A stretch of DNA of 64,000 bases, taken from the NCBI RefSeq assembly GCF_024763615.1, contig NC_077222.1, forward strand, positions 38,812,001 through 38,876,000, given 5' to 3'. Position 1 is the stretch's first letter. Each line of letters opens with the position of its first letter. The notes under the pieces are model-generated. The model saw only the letters and a list, made by a program, of their open reading frames with translations. It was not told the DNA's origin and made no database searches. Source of the DNA: Phlebotomus papatasi (taxonomy: Eukaryota; Arthropoda; Insecta; Diptera; Psychodidae). Made by a program: the position numbers and the translations under genes. Below are positions 11,598 to 23,915 of this stretch, in pieces.

Positions 11598-12043
11598 CTA
11601 TTTTTCCTTACACCTTTATATAAAGTTACGCTGTAAGATCGAATTAGCGATATACAGATATTTCAATGTTTTTTTGAATTGACATTAAATGATCCTTGAA
11701 TTTTAAATTAAACTTTGTTTGATATTTTGAAATAAAAATATTATTTACTAAATTTACTGAAATTCTAATTCGCAAAATCCGACTTAAATGAGATGTCCCG
11801 AAGTAATAAAAAGCTAAAAACTGTATGATACAACTTCAGTAGCTAAGTATTGAAATTTTTAAATTTTAAAGCTTCCTCTAAGTTAGGGCATTTCGAAATA
11901 GACCTCACTATTCTTTGCACCGATAAAAATCAGGAAATCTACCCTAGTGGTTTGTTTCTGAGATAAATTTTCTCCATCCTATGTTATAAAACCCCCATGT
12001 GTGTCCTGGCTTAAATAGAAAGTATGTCAGACTTTTTATTTTG
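11598..12043. other. Unassigned DNA within hh intron 1
   Basis: No gene or repeat recognised. Confidence 0.4.
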
Positions 12044-12280
12044 TAAGGCTGTCTACACACTATGAGCATTTTTTAAAAAAATTCTTTAAAAAATAACCCT
12101 AAAAAGGTTTTTAAAAAGAATCGGCTCTACACTAGTGAAAACTTTTGTAAAAAAATGGATTTTTTACAGAAATTTGCCTAGTATGTAAGCAATTTTGTAA
12201 AAAAAACCGACCCATTTTTATTTTTTAAAATTTTTTTTAAAGAATTTTTTTAAAAAATGCTCATATGTGTAGACAGCTTA
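12044..12280. mobile_element. MITE family J
   Basis: Inverted ends: TAAGGCTGTCTACACACTAT on the left and ATGTGTAGACAGCTTA on the right. The inner arms are T/A-rich (GAGCATTTTTTAAAAAAATT and inverse). Related GTCTACACACTA ends appear near 52215, 54100 and 56785. Confidence 0.75.
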
Positions 12281-13341
12281 ACGCTTCGCAGTGTAATTAA
12301 ACAATGTTTTTATGTTATAAAATAAATAAATTTGTCAGGTTAGAAGAAAAAATAGATGTGATGCTGATTTCCTACACTAAACATGACATACCGCGAGATT
12401 TTATGATGTTAAAATAGTTATTTTTTCGGAATCGCACTGTATATAATCCAAATTTTGGAAATTATTCACATTGCTTGAAATTTGATTTCGAGCAATAAAA
12501 TAGAAGGATAAATTTTATTAATTATTTACAAAACGTTGTAATTTACTTTGAATTGTAAATTCAGTTACGAAAAATTAATATTGAATACTTGAAAACCTCT
12601 TTCTTCTAATTTAAAATTCGACAAATTAAAAATTTCCAATTTAGCTACCACAGACATTAAATCGAAAACTCATTTTTAAAATTTTATATCCTCTTAAAGC
12701 TTCAAGTGCAACTTAGCATTTTACTTTCAACCACGGCGACTGATCAATAAAATTCACTCAATAGAAAATGAAATTAATTCCAAATGTGAAGCCATAAAGT
12801 GAAACGGCAAACATTGAAGAATAAAATTTTGTCACTTTTTCCGTTCATATCTTGCCTGAAGATCGCAATCTCTTTGTTTTTTCTTATAATTTAAGCAGCA
12901 CTATCTCTTCCACCAAAAATTTAAAAATAAAATGTGCGACAATTTAGTTAAAGATAATGTTTCTGCGGATTTTTTCCTGTGACCATCGCAGAGCAAAGTT
13001 GGTATGTTTGGCACGAAGTGCATTTATGATATTTAAAATTTATGACATTTAATAATTTAAAAAGAGTCACAGCTCTGTGAACATTTATGGTGCACTCACA
13101 CGTTTTATTAATGCATGACAAGAAGGTGACTTCTTGCGCGTTGACAGAGGAGTTAGCAGGATTGTGGCTGAGAGGTGTGTGTTGATGGTATTTAATTAGC
13201 AAGAAAATTATGCAAACAGTCTTTCAGACATGAGGTAGAACAATGCGATCATTTGTGTCTTTTGCATGCTTTTTTCTGGGTGTTTTATTAAATTTGTTTT
13301 AAAAGGTTAGAGTATATGGAAGTTTTATTTTTGGAATGTAC
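12281..13341 (-). other. hh: 5' part of hh intron 1
   Basis: Follows the exon 1 splice donor, read on the minus strand. I see no hedgehog exon 2 coding block here or anywhere in 1-13341. The frame around 12948-13202 shows no domain. Confidence 0.5.
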
Positions 13342-13656
13342 CTGGGTCATTAAACGATCAGCTCCTGTTCCCTCGTCGTCCTTAAAAATAATGTCTCGAT
13401 TGTAATTTGGCACTAAATCCCGGAAGCGATCATCATCGCGCGTGATCGCGCCCTCGGGCAGTCCTGAGGCACCAAGAGTATTCTCGGAAACATTGGGTAC
13501 ATGCTCCTTGAACACGAGTGGCGTAAGCTTTCGCCCACGTCGTTGACCCCCAATCCCTCGGCCAGGACCACATGCATCCACCAGCTGGACCACAATCACC
13601 AGCACCATGATCCTCATTGTGTAGATCGATAATCTAATCGGAGTCATTGTGCCCAT
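13342..13656 (-). CDS. hh: Hedgehog, coding exon 1 (partial gene)
   Basis: This exon encodes the first 105 residues of Hedgehog, the secreted, lipid-modified morphogen that signals through Patched. A hydrophobic signal segment (about residues 14-28, MRIMVLVIVVQLVDA) ends just before Cys29 of CGPGRG, the cysteine palmitoylated in mature Hedgehogs. Then come the basic heparan-type stretch QRRGRK, the block KLTPLVFKEHVPNVSEN, and DLVPNYNRDIIFKDDEGTG, the start of the metal-binding signalling domain. The exon ends after ADRLMTQ at a CAG|GTACAT donor (13342/13341). Vertebrate Shh exon 1 also ends after RLMTQ, in the same phase. An in-frame TGA lies four codons upstream of Met1. Met4 has the better start context (ACAATG) and may be used instead. 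Exons 2-3, with the rest of the signalling domain and the autoprocessing Hint domain, are not in the window. Confidence 0.95.
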
Positions 13657-15920
13657 GGGTTTTAGTCAGCACGATCGCCGATTGAATGTGTTAAAAATGC
13701 ACGCAAAACAGCGATCAGAGGTCTTCAAACATACAAATATCCTTCCAATGATCACTAATGATCGCGATCATTTGCATGTCTGCCGACGGTTGATTGATTC
13801 ACCGGTTAATCCCGCATGAAAATTAATTGACCAGCCACAGCGAAATATATCGGTTATGAAGTATTTTTGCCACTTAAACTGTTTCTGATGTCCACTTTTG
13901 TCTTAAACATCCACAAAACCACAAAAGAAAAACAAAATTCACTCGGTCAATTAATCAAAACAATCCCAAAATTATGATTTATTGAATATTTTAGTGGTCT
14001 TTTTTGCTCCTTCCAAGTCTTGGGATCGGTTCTCCTGAGTTTTCACATTTAAATAATAAAACTAACCAGAGGATTAAGCTCTCTTTTTTTTTCTCCGGGA
14101 ATGCCTCTTGTATTTGTTGGCCTCTGAGCACGATAAAAAGCAAAACACCTCACATCACATAACAAATCATAAAACACTTTTTACTATCATCATCTACACC
14201 AAATCTGAGATAATTTGTTGTGATTGCTGAGTGAATAATCCAAAAATCCTCCAGGTAATCCATTAAGAGACACACAACACAAGAATTTCTACTTTTTTTT
14301 TGCTTCAAGACTAAAAATTACTTATGGATCATTAAGATCCTCCATGTGATCTTGTCGCCTTTTTTTTAAATCCATTCACTGCGACACTGTGATGCACATT
14401 TCGTGGGAAATGATCACCTTCTTTGCACCATCAACATTCGCGATCATCAGAAAAAATATGATCCCGTCGCTGATTCTACGTGATCTTCTTGTCTCTCATC
14501 CAAAAACCCCTTTTGGAAATAATCAATTCACTCCTGTTCTCAGAGTCCTCATAAAAGAGGATGCAAAAAGAATTGACGAAAGGCGATTAACTGGGATGAG
14601 ATACCAAAATAAAAATTTAAAAAACAATCAATATCGATTGAAACTGTGGGGATTGATTTTAAACTAAGCACGGAGTCTTAACACCTTTAACCCGTCACGT
14701 CATGCGCCTAAAACTAAACTAAAAGTCCATCCGATGCGTCCATGGTCGTGATGGGAAAAAAGATGAGGTACACACGAATCTTTTTTTCGTGAATAGGAGA
14801 AGGAGGACTGTGCAGGAGACACCATACAAGCATACCATCTCAAATTTATGCTACCACACTGTGAAGTACAACACACACTTCCATGATCGTATCTCCCTCT
14901 TTTAAATTCACCACTCAATGGCGTGCATTAAATTGATTTCCTGAACACCTTTCTTGTAACCCGTGAAATTAGGAAAATGTAACGGATAATCAAGAGGATC
15001 TATCCAAAGGATCCTCAAAGATCGCAATCTTTACCGATCTTCAGTGATCTTCAGCGATCTTCATCGAAACTAAATCCAAAATCGCTGCCGAGAATTACAT
15101 AAACTTGTGAAAATGATCAAGAAAAGCTCTAAAAAGCTCCTGATCATGGGGAGAACTTTGTATGTATTCTTCCCCCGAATGAGAACCACAAACACAAATG
15201 ACCATACAAAATTCCCCACTCGGTCAGCCGAAGACGATCACGGCGATTGGACTTGCGGGGCGGAGTTAAAGAGTTCTTCAGATGTTGTTGTGCCAAGACA
15301 AGAAAGGTGAAAAACGAAGAAGAATGTTGTACCTGGATGGACAAGCGACGGCAGCAACGGCAGCTCTTTTACAAGACTTCAGCAGAAGCACCAACAAAAG
15401 GTGGAGAACACAAGAGAGACGCAAATTAGTTGGCGTTATAGAGGAGTTTTTTTCATCTTTTTTATTTCAGCCTCTTGTGCATCCTATATTCAATTAATTT
15501 GTGACATAGGAAGAAACACTCACAAGATGCGTCACAGAGTGTTTAGAATTACCACTTTGGCACACTCGGCAATATCATAGATCACCATACTTAGCGCAAA
15601 TGCCCACAATCTAGCGCAAATGATCATGAAGAAATCAAATACTTTGCATACCATTTGACGAGAGATAATGTAAACAATTTTATGAAAAGAAAGAAATGTG
15701 TTCCACGTCGAGAGAATCATCCTCTCATTATACTCCATAGCAATCAACGGAAGTTGCACTATTCTCTCAATAAATAAATAAAATTTCTTACGATCATCAT
15801 AATCCATAAATCAAAGGTCTCTTCTTCACCATAGAATACACATAGAGACCAAAGAGAAGACACAGCTGAGTATCAGTGACTCAGTGATAAATAGCACCCA
15901 ATAAAATTAATTTCTCTCGA
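13657..15920 (-). promoter_or_regulatory. hh: hh upstream region, GATC-rich
   Basis: This is the region directly upstream of the hh start, so it should hold the 5' UTR and promoter. I could not fix a transcription start or TATA box. It contains about two dozen GATC tetramers, roughly three times what the base composition predicts. They include AATGATCACTAATGATCGCG (about 13750) and a 12-base-spaced run, GATCTTCAGTGATCTTCAGC and on (about 15036-15066). Short frames near 14389-14667 and 15107-15497 show no domain. Role inferred from position only. Confidence 0.45.
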
Positions 15921-16357
15921 TCATTATTTCTCGATAAGTGATAATTTATCAATGAATCACTTTATTATACATTCACTATTTGATTTAATTTCAAGAAACG
16001 GGTGCGTGAGGAGCATATACTTATTGGAGCCTTTAATCAAAAGCACCTCCTAACGAGGCACAGCTATATGCATTACATTTTGCAATGTTTGCTGACGGAA
16101 ATGCAACACTAGCGTCGCTGGTGTAAGTTTTAGAAACCGTAATAGTTATTAGAAATTGTGGGCAATTCGAAGACCTTTCAATTTTCGTTACGAATAACGA
16201 AATCGATTTAGCAGAATCAGAGCCACAATCATTTTTATATGAAAAAACAGAAAAATTGCCTTGCCCAATGTTACCCAAAATAGAAAAATAGAAATGAATT
16301 ATTTTGGAGTCTGGTGGGGTAATTAATAACAGCGCTGATCACTAATGCATTGAGACC
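15921..16357. other. Unassigned DNA upstream of hh
   Basis: No gene or repeat recognised before the family E element. Confidence 0.4.
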
Positions 16358-16641
16358 GGTCCCGGTCAAAATCCCGAAAGCCAAAATCCCGAACGCCAAA
16401 ATCTCGAAAGCTAAAATCCCGAATAGGCCAAAATCCTGAATTCTTAAACGTGTCATAGCTACTCCCACGATTGCACCCGCACTTGCTGGAGGCAAAGGGA
16501 AATCTTCTGTGTCTTGGGAAATCATTCTGAATATTTTCCTCCATATAATTTCATCCCTTTCAGGCTTTTGAACATTCGGGATTTTGGCTTTCGGGATTTT
16601 GGCGTTCGGGATTTTGGCTTTCGGGATTTTGGCTGCTACGG
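16358..16641. mobile_element. Family E element, copy 2
   Basis: Left array of four or five units of CAAAATCCCGAAAGC type, the conserved core in inverse orientation to 11081-11287, and a right array of four TTCGGGATTTTGGC units. Reading frames across it come from the 15-base array and are not genes. Confidence 0.9.
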
Positions 16642-19480
16642 GTTGACACCGCCGTCTCGAATGTCACAGTTGTAAGTTCAATTCCAGTGCGGTGTACAAG
16701 ATTAAAACGTCAGAAGGAACATTTGTCAAGCAAACATTGTGAATTGAGTAAAATTTGTAAATAAAATAATCTACAAAATGTACAAATTGGTTGGATGCAT
16801 CAAAAATGCAATAATAATAATTAAATTAGGTTAGTAATACAGATCATTTCAAAAAGCTTTTTCCAACCTTGCTATTTTTTGTTACCATGACCGATTTGAA
16901 CCAATTTATAGATCATCTACAAAAAGATAACCCAAAATGCCGTAGTAGTAATACAATTGAATTTCAAATTAAAATAATTACGGTCGAAGTCCCTGTTCGT
17001 CCCTGTTTCAAATCCCAGATAATACAAAATACCTAGCCAATAGATCACGATACGATTTCTTAAAGTGTCGATAGGTGTTCCTTCGAGCCTATATTCTTAA
17101 TAATTATTTGTAGTGTACAGTATTGCAAAGGGTTAAAAGACTTTTTGAATGATCCTAAACTTTGCTTAATCGGTTAAGAAGCACACTCCTTATAACGGTT
17201 TAACCTTAGTCCTTGATCTCTATCAAATTCGGAATTATGTACTTTTTATATTGATTTTTCCTTATCACAAAATTGCAACTTTCAATCATTCTTAACAAAT
17301 TTGTAAAAAGGAATCATTCTATTTTTTGTGAACCCTAAATAAATTGAATTAGACCAAATTCAAATTTTGGTTCTTTCGTGTAGAATGGAAAGAAGTCACT
17401 TGCCTTTACCGTAGGTGGTCTTAATTCTATCTCGTATTACTTCATCTATGTCCTACGATTCCATGGGATTCAAACAAAATAAGCAAAGCAAAGATGTTGC
17501 AATAGTTTAATACAATTTTATAAGACAATTAACTACCTACAGATCTATTACTGATTTTTTAAATGTTGAAATCAAACTTTTTATCAAAAATCTTCACATC
17601 CACAATTTTTTTATTTTGGAGTACGTTTTGATTGGGAGTACAATTTTACCTAAAAAAAGGTTTATATTGTTAAAAAAATCTTTTAAAATTAATAACATTC
17701 ACGAATAAAGTTCAAGCTAAGTATATTAATAAGCATTAAAAATCAGAATATCTCCACGTGATTAATCCTGAATTTCTAAATTTCGAGACATTTTCTAATA
17801 AAATGAACTTGTGCAAAAGCTTCTTCAGACATTGATGGTCAACCATCAGATCCTAATTTTTCAGTCCATTAATATTTTGATTTTAAAAATATCATTTACA
17901 ATTTTTTTTTCAATTTATAATACTCATGAAAGCAAAACATGAAATAAGAATAAGAAATTAAAAATATGAAAATTACAGAGAGAGTATCAAGGAAACTTAT
18001 ATTACTTAAGTTTTCATATGAGCTAAGATTCCAACTATAAAAGCTAATAAACTACAACTCAATTCTTTTTTCTTACCTTCCATCGGTAACTCAAAAATTT
18101 TTCCTTGATCAAAATAAAAAAAAAACTTATTGAACAAGGTTAGATCATATAAAAGTTGCATTTATAGCGGTTTTAGACTGGAGGTCTAGGCCGTTTTGAG
18201 AATATCCCAAAACCCTAAATGAAAATCAGTTTTAGAGGGTTTTCAAAATTGAATGGATCATTTACTCTTAATATCAAGTTGTAAACTAAAATTTACCAAA
18301 AATTTTGTCTTATACAAAGCCCGAAAACTTAAAACATATTAGTTATATGTCGAATTGGCGGAAAAATAGCAAAAAACACGTGGAACGATATTGAAGTGAC
18401 TAAAGACTTATTCTTTACAGAATTAAATTATTTTTTGTTGAACCTAAATAGTTGAATTTTTTAAAAAATCTTTTAAAGTATGTTAAAGTTAATATTTTAT
18501 CCTAAAGAAGAGCTACGACGGAGCTGCCCCTATTAAATACTCTTTAGACCGCCATTATGTTGTATTTCTTTTCGAAACAAATCAGCGCTTTTGAATAACA
18601 TATATACCAAAAATATCATGAAGCTTTTCCGTTTCTCTTAATTCAAGCAATCTCCTTAATGTGAAGTGAATTGAACTTAAAATCTCTGAGGTATGTATTA
18701 GGAGATCCAAAAGAGTTTGGATCCATGAGATGCTAACTACTAATTAAAATTTTTCCTAACTCGCTTTCAATTAAGATAAATAATCGATAACCAATTTTTT
18801 TTAACTACTCTTGTGAACTTAACTTTTATATTTATAAACTGGAATAAATTTCAAAAATCCGAAAATCTTTTTATTTTTCTTTGGAAATAGCTAAATTTTG
18901 AATTACTCAACTTATTCTTTTGAATTAAACTAAATTAAAGAATTAAATTACAAAAAAGAATTTAAAAAATCTTGAATAATAAACAAATAATTATAATTCT
19001 TTTAATTTTGAAGATTTCTCAAAATTATCGTAAAACCTATAGGGCAAGAGCACCCGTGGAAGAATGGTTCGGGATATAATTTTAGGTATCGTAGATAAGG
19101 GTGACTTTGCACTGCGGGAATGACTTTGAATCCTTGCTTTTCGTAAAGCTTATCATTAATTTACGCACTTATAAACATGGTCTAAAACCATAAGGGTACT
19201 TTTAGTGATGGTCTAAAGAACCATCCTTAAGTACTAGAATTAAGTAAAGCAGGGGTGCAAAGTCACGCTCATTTACGGTAGAATTAGGCAATGAGGTTTT
19301 AGAATTTGACCAATGATCACGTAGAATTAAGTTACAAGAATTAAGATCCAATCTTATCCACCAATCCCAGTGCAAGTCAAGTGTAGCGACATATACATTA
19401 CATGTTTCTTCCTTAATTATGCTATGTAAGTTTCCTTTGAAAATGTTAAACATTCTTTGTTAAAAATGTAACCAAATTGT
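16642..19480. other. Unassigned AT-rich DNA
   Basis: No gene recognised. A CTTAAAGTGTCGATAGGTGT stretch near 17057 resembles the inner arm of the MITE at 60052-60280 and may be a solo end. AGTTCAATTCC at 16676 resembles a tRNA B box but has no convincing A box. Confidence 0.4.
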
Positions 19481-19545
19481 TCAAAACGTTTTGTAGACCT
19501 GTTGAAGGGGACATCGTATTCCCGAAACGTTGTAGAGAATAAAAA
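19481..19545 (+). repeat. Hammerhead-like relic
   Basis: Reads CTGTTGA (19499-19505), a GGGGA/TCCC stem, then GAAACGTT (19524-19531), followed by AATAAAAATT. The first core block departs from the CTGANGA consensus. It resembles the core in the 1772-2110 repeat and may be the 3' end of a decayed Penelope-like element. Weak. Confidence 0.35.
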
Positions 19546-20850
19546 TTGAAAAAAAAGCGAAAAAAGGTCTTTCTCCGTTTTCACCAGATATTGAATTAAG
19601 TTACTTTGAAAATCTTTCTACCCATGAAAGAATTTTCATTATCCAGCATTCATTACGCAGTTCTCATCACTATCTTGCTCCTTATGGACAGAATAGTCTG
19701 TTTCTGAGTCTGTCTGAAAAAAAGAGTCCAACACGGAAAATCTATCAAGTGATCGTATAGCATTGGCGATCCTCACGATTGATATGCAAATGGGAATCAA
19801 TGGGAGCAAGAATGTAAAAGAGGTTTCTTTTGGGCAATCTCTCCCCCTGTGTGATCCCATTTAAGGTCCAAGCGCAAAAAAGTGAGAAAATCGTCTTGTT
19901 TGCAATCACTCTTGGGGTGATCGCGAAGGTGATCACAAGGCACAAACCGGTTGCAAAAGTCACACACATGGAGATCGAAGGTGCAAGAGGCCATCATCGA
20001 TTGATCGGTTTTCTGTAAATTCCTTCAGGTAGGATTGGTGGAATTTTTGTGGTGTCGTGACATGATAGCAATCATGTCACGATTGTACTCGATCACGCAC
20101 GATCACTTGGTGACATTTAAACAAATTTCCACGATCTCCAGTGGACGACTGTTTTGGTGCAAGAATGAGCATAATAATAAACTAATGATGGAAAAAAGAT
20201 GGGATAAAACGGAAGTGAAAGAACATTAGAGGATCATGGGGGAATGTAAAAAAAAAAGAAAGACGAGAAGTGATGCAGCTATAAATCCTTTTAACAACAT
20301 GAAATCTCAAACTTATCAAATAGACATAAAAATTAGTTTTTATCATTTGACGAACATGAACAGATTTGTTTCATTGGCCAACAAATTCCTTCTCTCACCG
20401 TTTTCTTCTTGGTTAGTGGGCAAGATAGAAGAAGGGTGAGGGATCGAGTAAATAAACCACGATCGAGAATGTGTGGAAGACTGTTTTTATTGCTCGAACT
20501 CCGTAGAGACTCTATATAGAACTTTCCTATTCACAGGTGTCATACCTCCAAAAGAAAAGTTATTCGAATATAGGTTCCAAAATCCAAAAGAAAGAATATC
20601 TTTGATTTATGTTTTTGCCGAGTAGAAGATCAGGTGTTTTACTCTTCGAATTTCGAAAAGTCGTATAAAATAAAATATTAAAAGAAAAAATAATATTATA
20701 CAACCATTTTGAACTTCTTGCATTTCTTGTCGCAAAATAACTTCAGAAAATGTTTTGCATTTTAATTTTAATTTGGTTTTACGCCCAGAATCTTAGCAAA
20801 ACATCGTTTTCGCTTCTTGGTACTTAAGTGATCATGTGATTATCATGTTT
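19546..20850. other. Unassigned patch, locally GATC-rich
   Basis: From 19640 to 20480 the base composition is more even and GATC is again frequent (for example TGATCGCGAAGGTGATCACA near 19918). CATGATAGCAATCATG (about 20062) is a perfect palindromic dyad. Several short frames overlap on both strands with no domain. A regulatory patch is possible but unproven. Confidence 0.35.
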
Positions 20851-21215
20851 GGGCTCGTTGGGAAGGTCTTAGAATTCCTGACAGATTCCTGACAGAATCG
20901 ATTAATAACTTATAACTAATTTTTATCCAAAATTAAGTCATATTACTTCTAAGGTATCTTGGACAATGTTCTGAATGATTTATATATCGGTTCAAATCGA
21001 TTCTGAACCGGTTATGAACCGATAAGTAATTTTTGTCCGAAAATCAATTTTATTACGTTTAAATTTTTTTGTAGGATCTTTCGAGTGATTTACAAATCGA
21101 TTTAAATTGGTTGAGAACCGGTAAACGGTAAATGATGTGAAAGTACTTTTGAGGTACAGCATCTAAGTCACGACTTCGAACACTTCGCAAAGCCTGGGAC
21201 GCTTTGTCACTCCTT
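20851..21215 (+). repeat. Repeat family L, copy 1
   Basis: Matches 57579-57933 along its length: GGCTCGTTGGGAAGGTCTTA at the start, several GAACCGGTTATGAACCGAT-type blocks separated by GTGATTTATAAATCGGTTC-type blocks, and GGGACGCTTTGTCAC at the end. The internal blocks are themselves a degenerate repeat. No reading frame. Confidence 0.8.
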
Positions 21216-21235
21216 TTATTAAATAATATTTTTGT

Positions 21236-21381
21236 TTAACCCTTTAAGGATGAGAAAGTCAAAAATTAGGGGTCAGAAAAATCATTTTTTCTGCCTTTCT
21301 AGAACGTATCATGACTTTAGGTGACCATAGAAAAATTTCATTTTTGGGTCACCAGTGACCCAATTGTCCTTAAAGGGTTAA
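21236..21381. mobile_element. MITE family B, copy 1
   Basis: Ends TTAACCCTTTAAGGA and its inverse. The interior has TCAGAAAAATCATTTTTTCT and GGGTCACCAGTGACCC. It adjoins copy 2 and shares the TTAACCC junction with it. Copies are also at 48311, 50862 and 53926. Confidence 0.9.
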
Positions 21382-21845
21382 CCCTTTAAGGACGATTGGA
21401 CCACCGGTGTCCCATAACGAAAATAATTTTTCCTGACTACCAAAAGTTATTTTTTTCTTATGTCTGTAATGTGTCTGTATGTGTGTAAATATTTATGCTC
21501 AAAAATGGCGAATTTTTAACTTCTCAAATTCATAATTAATTTTATTTATTTTTTATACTTCCAATTTTTTTTAAGCAAAACCCTTTGGGAAATAAAACTA
21601 CAATACTCATACGTAATATTTTTCATTAAAGCGAAAAATATTATTCATTGGTATTGTCAGAAAAATTACTTAAATTTTTGAGCTATTTTTATCCCTATCG
21701 CTCGTAGAGGTAAAAAATGCACCAAATCAGACTCTGTTGGATTTTCCAAAGTCAGATATAAGGCGTTTCATTGATTTTGTTTATCGGTTAAAATTTTATT
21801 GTTGATTTTCGGTCCGTAAAAAGTGTCTCGTCGTTAAAGGGTTAA
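21378..21845. mobile_element. MITE family B, copy 2 (long variant)
   Basis: Starts TTAACCCTTTAAGGACGATT and ends CGTCGTTAAAGGGTTAA. The interior is about three times longer than in the other copies and mostly unrelated, so it is either an insertion or a distinct subfamily. Confidence 0.75.
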
Positions 21846-23659
21846 ACTTAAATCCAGTACTCAGAAAAATAAAAGAAAAACCTTCGTAGTTCCAAGTATT
21901 TACGTTACTTTTCTTGGTGTTTATGCACCGAAGGCTATATCAATGGTGTTTAGTGCTTAATAATAATTTTCGATAATCTGGACATGCGAATGGCCGTCGA
22001 AATCTAAATGATAGCTTTCTACTGTGATTTTTAGACTAATGTGATAATCCGCATCGAGAAATTTTCCAAGTAGAGGCTCGAAATCTGCGGACGACATGCA
22101 ATATTTTGGTAAGAGGGAGTGGATGTTTCAACCAAACTTGTCAATATTTTCTTTCATTCTTTATCACTTTTGATTATGCTTGATTTTTGAAAAGACACTT
22201 ATTTCACTCTATACCTATAAACCGTTCCCAGTAATGGGTTTTCCAACAAGTTGATGCAGTATTTTTCAAATTCATTTGAAAAATGTTCTTCCAGATAATA
22301 TGAAATCATCTGTAAATCATATAGAAATCACATAATCGAGCATTCTGCGAGGTGTCTTTCGCTTGGCAACTCCTTTTTGGGAAAATGTCTCTGAAAGATC
22401 GTCAAATGGTGAGGTGCAAGAGAGACGATGAAGAAGGTAAAAGACGATGGACTAAGGAGGGAAGAGAAAGACATTCACCAAATAAAAGAGAAAACCAGTC
22501 CCCCATCGAGGAATCTTCACAACAGCGCATTTTGTGTGATATTTGGGAAGGAAAACGAATCTGGGAGAAAAAAAGAGGAAAGAGAAGGAGTCTCCTGGCT
22601 ATTTCAGAATCTCAGAACTTCTTCTCCATGAGCATTTTGGGTGTTTTTTTTTTGGGGGGTCGGCAAAGATGAAATGGCATCCCAAAATGTTCGAATAGTA
22701 GAAAAATACATGTATAAATAAATAAATAAAATATGTAAATATATAAAATACTCCTCTTAAATACATAAACAGATAGACACGAAAAATTCAGGTATTTATC
22801 TTTTTTATTCTCACTTTATTATGGAAGTTTCGAGTTATTTAAAATCAGTGAAAGATAGCGCCTCTTTATGGGAGCTCTCGCCAGCTCTTTTTCCTCCAAT
22901 TGATCTCTCTCTCACACCATTGGTCTTGCACTTGGGAATATCAAAGAATTCCACCTATATGGGTGGATTCCCACCTAAGGTGATTATTTGCAAACCGACA
23001 AATAGCCCGATAGGAGAAAATGGTTTCTCCATGGCACGACATTGTGGTCAGATATGAATGTTTAGCAGCGGTGGGCAGGAGAATGTGGTCCACATGTTCC
23101 TGGAAATCTCATTGAGGAAAAATAAGTGAATGACAGGATTTTGATGCTATTAAATCCACTTGGAATTATTTTACATAATTTAAGCGCCACTCAGCCAAAG
23201 AAATCTCCACTGAAGAAGTCTCAAGTATCATTCCACAGAGAATATTCTTTCATTCTTTTGCCACTTGGATGTAATGTAAATGCAAAGCTGTTATATTTTG
23301 CATTGTGCTCGATCTTAAGTTAAAATTATAAACAACATTCCCACAAAATTTGGCTGATCACTGTTTCAATATAAAGGTGGTCTTGCCTTTCTGTTGAGAA
23401 GCCGGGAAAGTGTCTCGGATTACAGGAAATTGGTGCGTTGTACGAGATAAGTGATATTATGCATGGGTATATTTTTGCTTTTAACTAAATAATCCCCAAT
23501 TTGGGAAACAGGTAGCCAGGTTAATACCCGTAATTATACGCTAGACGTGATGTAATTAAACAGATTTACGGATTTATACAAAATTTTTGTTACACGGTCT
23601 TCAGACCTGGCTTAGCTATGTGGCTTAAATGCTGTAATACTGTTTTAGTAACATACTGC
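21846..23659. other. Unassigned DNA
   Basis: A purine-rich patch at 22352-22672 keeps a frame open for 106 residues, but its composition alone explains this and no domain is visible. The 22821-23057 frame is equally unsupported. ATAAATAAATAAATAAA at about 22714 is a microsatellite. Confidence 0.4.
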
Positions 23660-23915
23660 TACACTGAGAAAAAAAGAGGCTACGATTAACTTTTTTTCGT
23701 CATAACTTTAACACTTTTCGGGTGTAAAAATATATCAACATTTTTTAATGTTAGTTTTACACCTTTTAAGGGTAAAATCAACATGAAAAAGGGTAACTTT
23801 ACCCCATAATACACCTAAAAACGGTAATATTTACACCGTTTTCGGATCAATACTGCAGGGTAAAATTAACATTTCCGGAATGTTATTTCGACTTTTTCGG
23901 ATTTCTCTCAGTGTA
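23660..23915. mobile_element. MITE family C, copy 1
   Basis: Ends TACACTGAGAAAAAAAGAGG and inverse (CTCTCAGTGTA). The interior has paired TTAACATTTTT-type arms and TGCAGGGTAAAATTAACATT. About 90 percent alike by eye to 25828-26086. Confidence 0.9.

Noticed and set aside
1..13341. Search for hedgehog exon 2
   Set aside because: No minus-strand block resembling RCKEKLN or the WDEDGHH-type motif was found by eye.
16271..16544. Two overlapping minus-strand frames with repeated DFGFRDF-like text
   Set aside because: Produced by the 15-base arrays of the family E element; the same happens at 46523-46824.
16642..16700. tRNA-like B box (AGTTCAATTCC)
   Set aside because: No A box at the right distance and no cloverleaf; a SINE remains only a weak possibility.
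22352..22672. 106-residue lysine/arginine-rich plus-strand frame
   Set aside because: Purine-rich composition explains the open frame and its residue bias; no domain.
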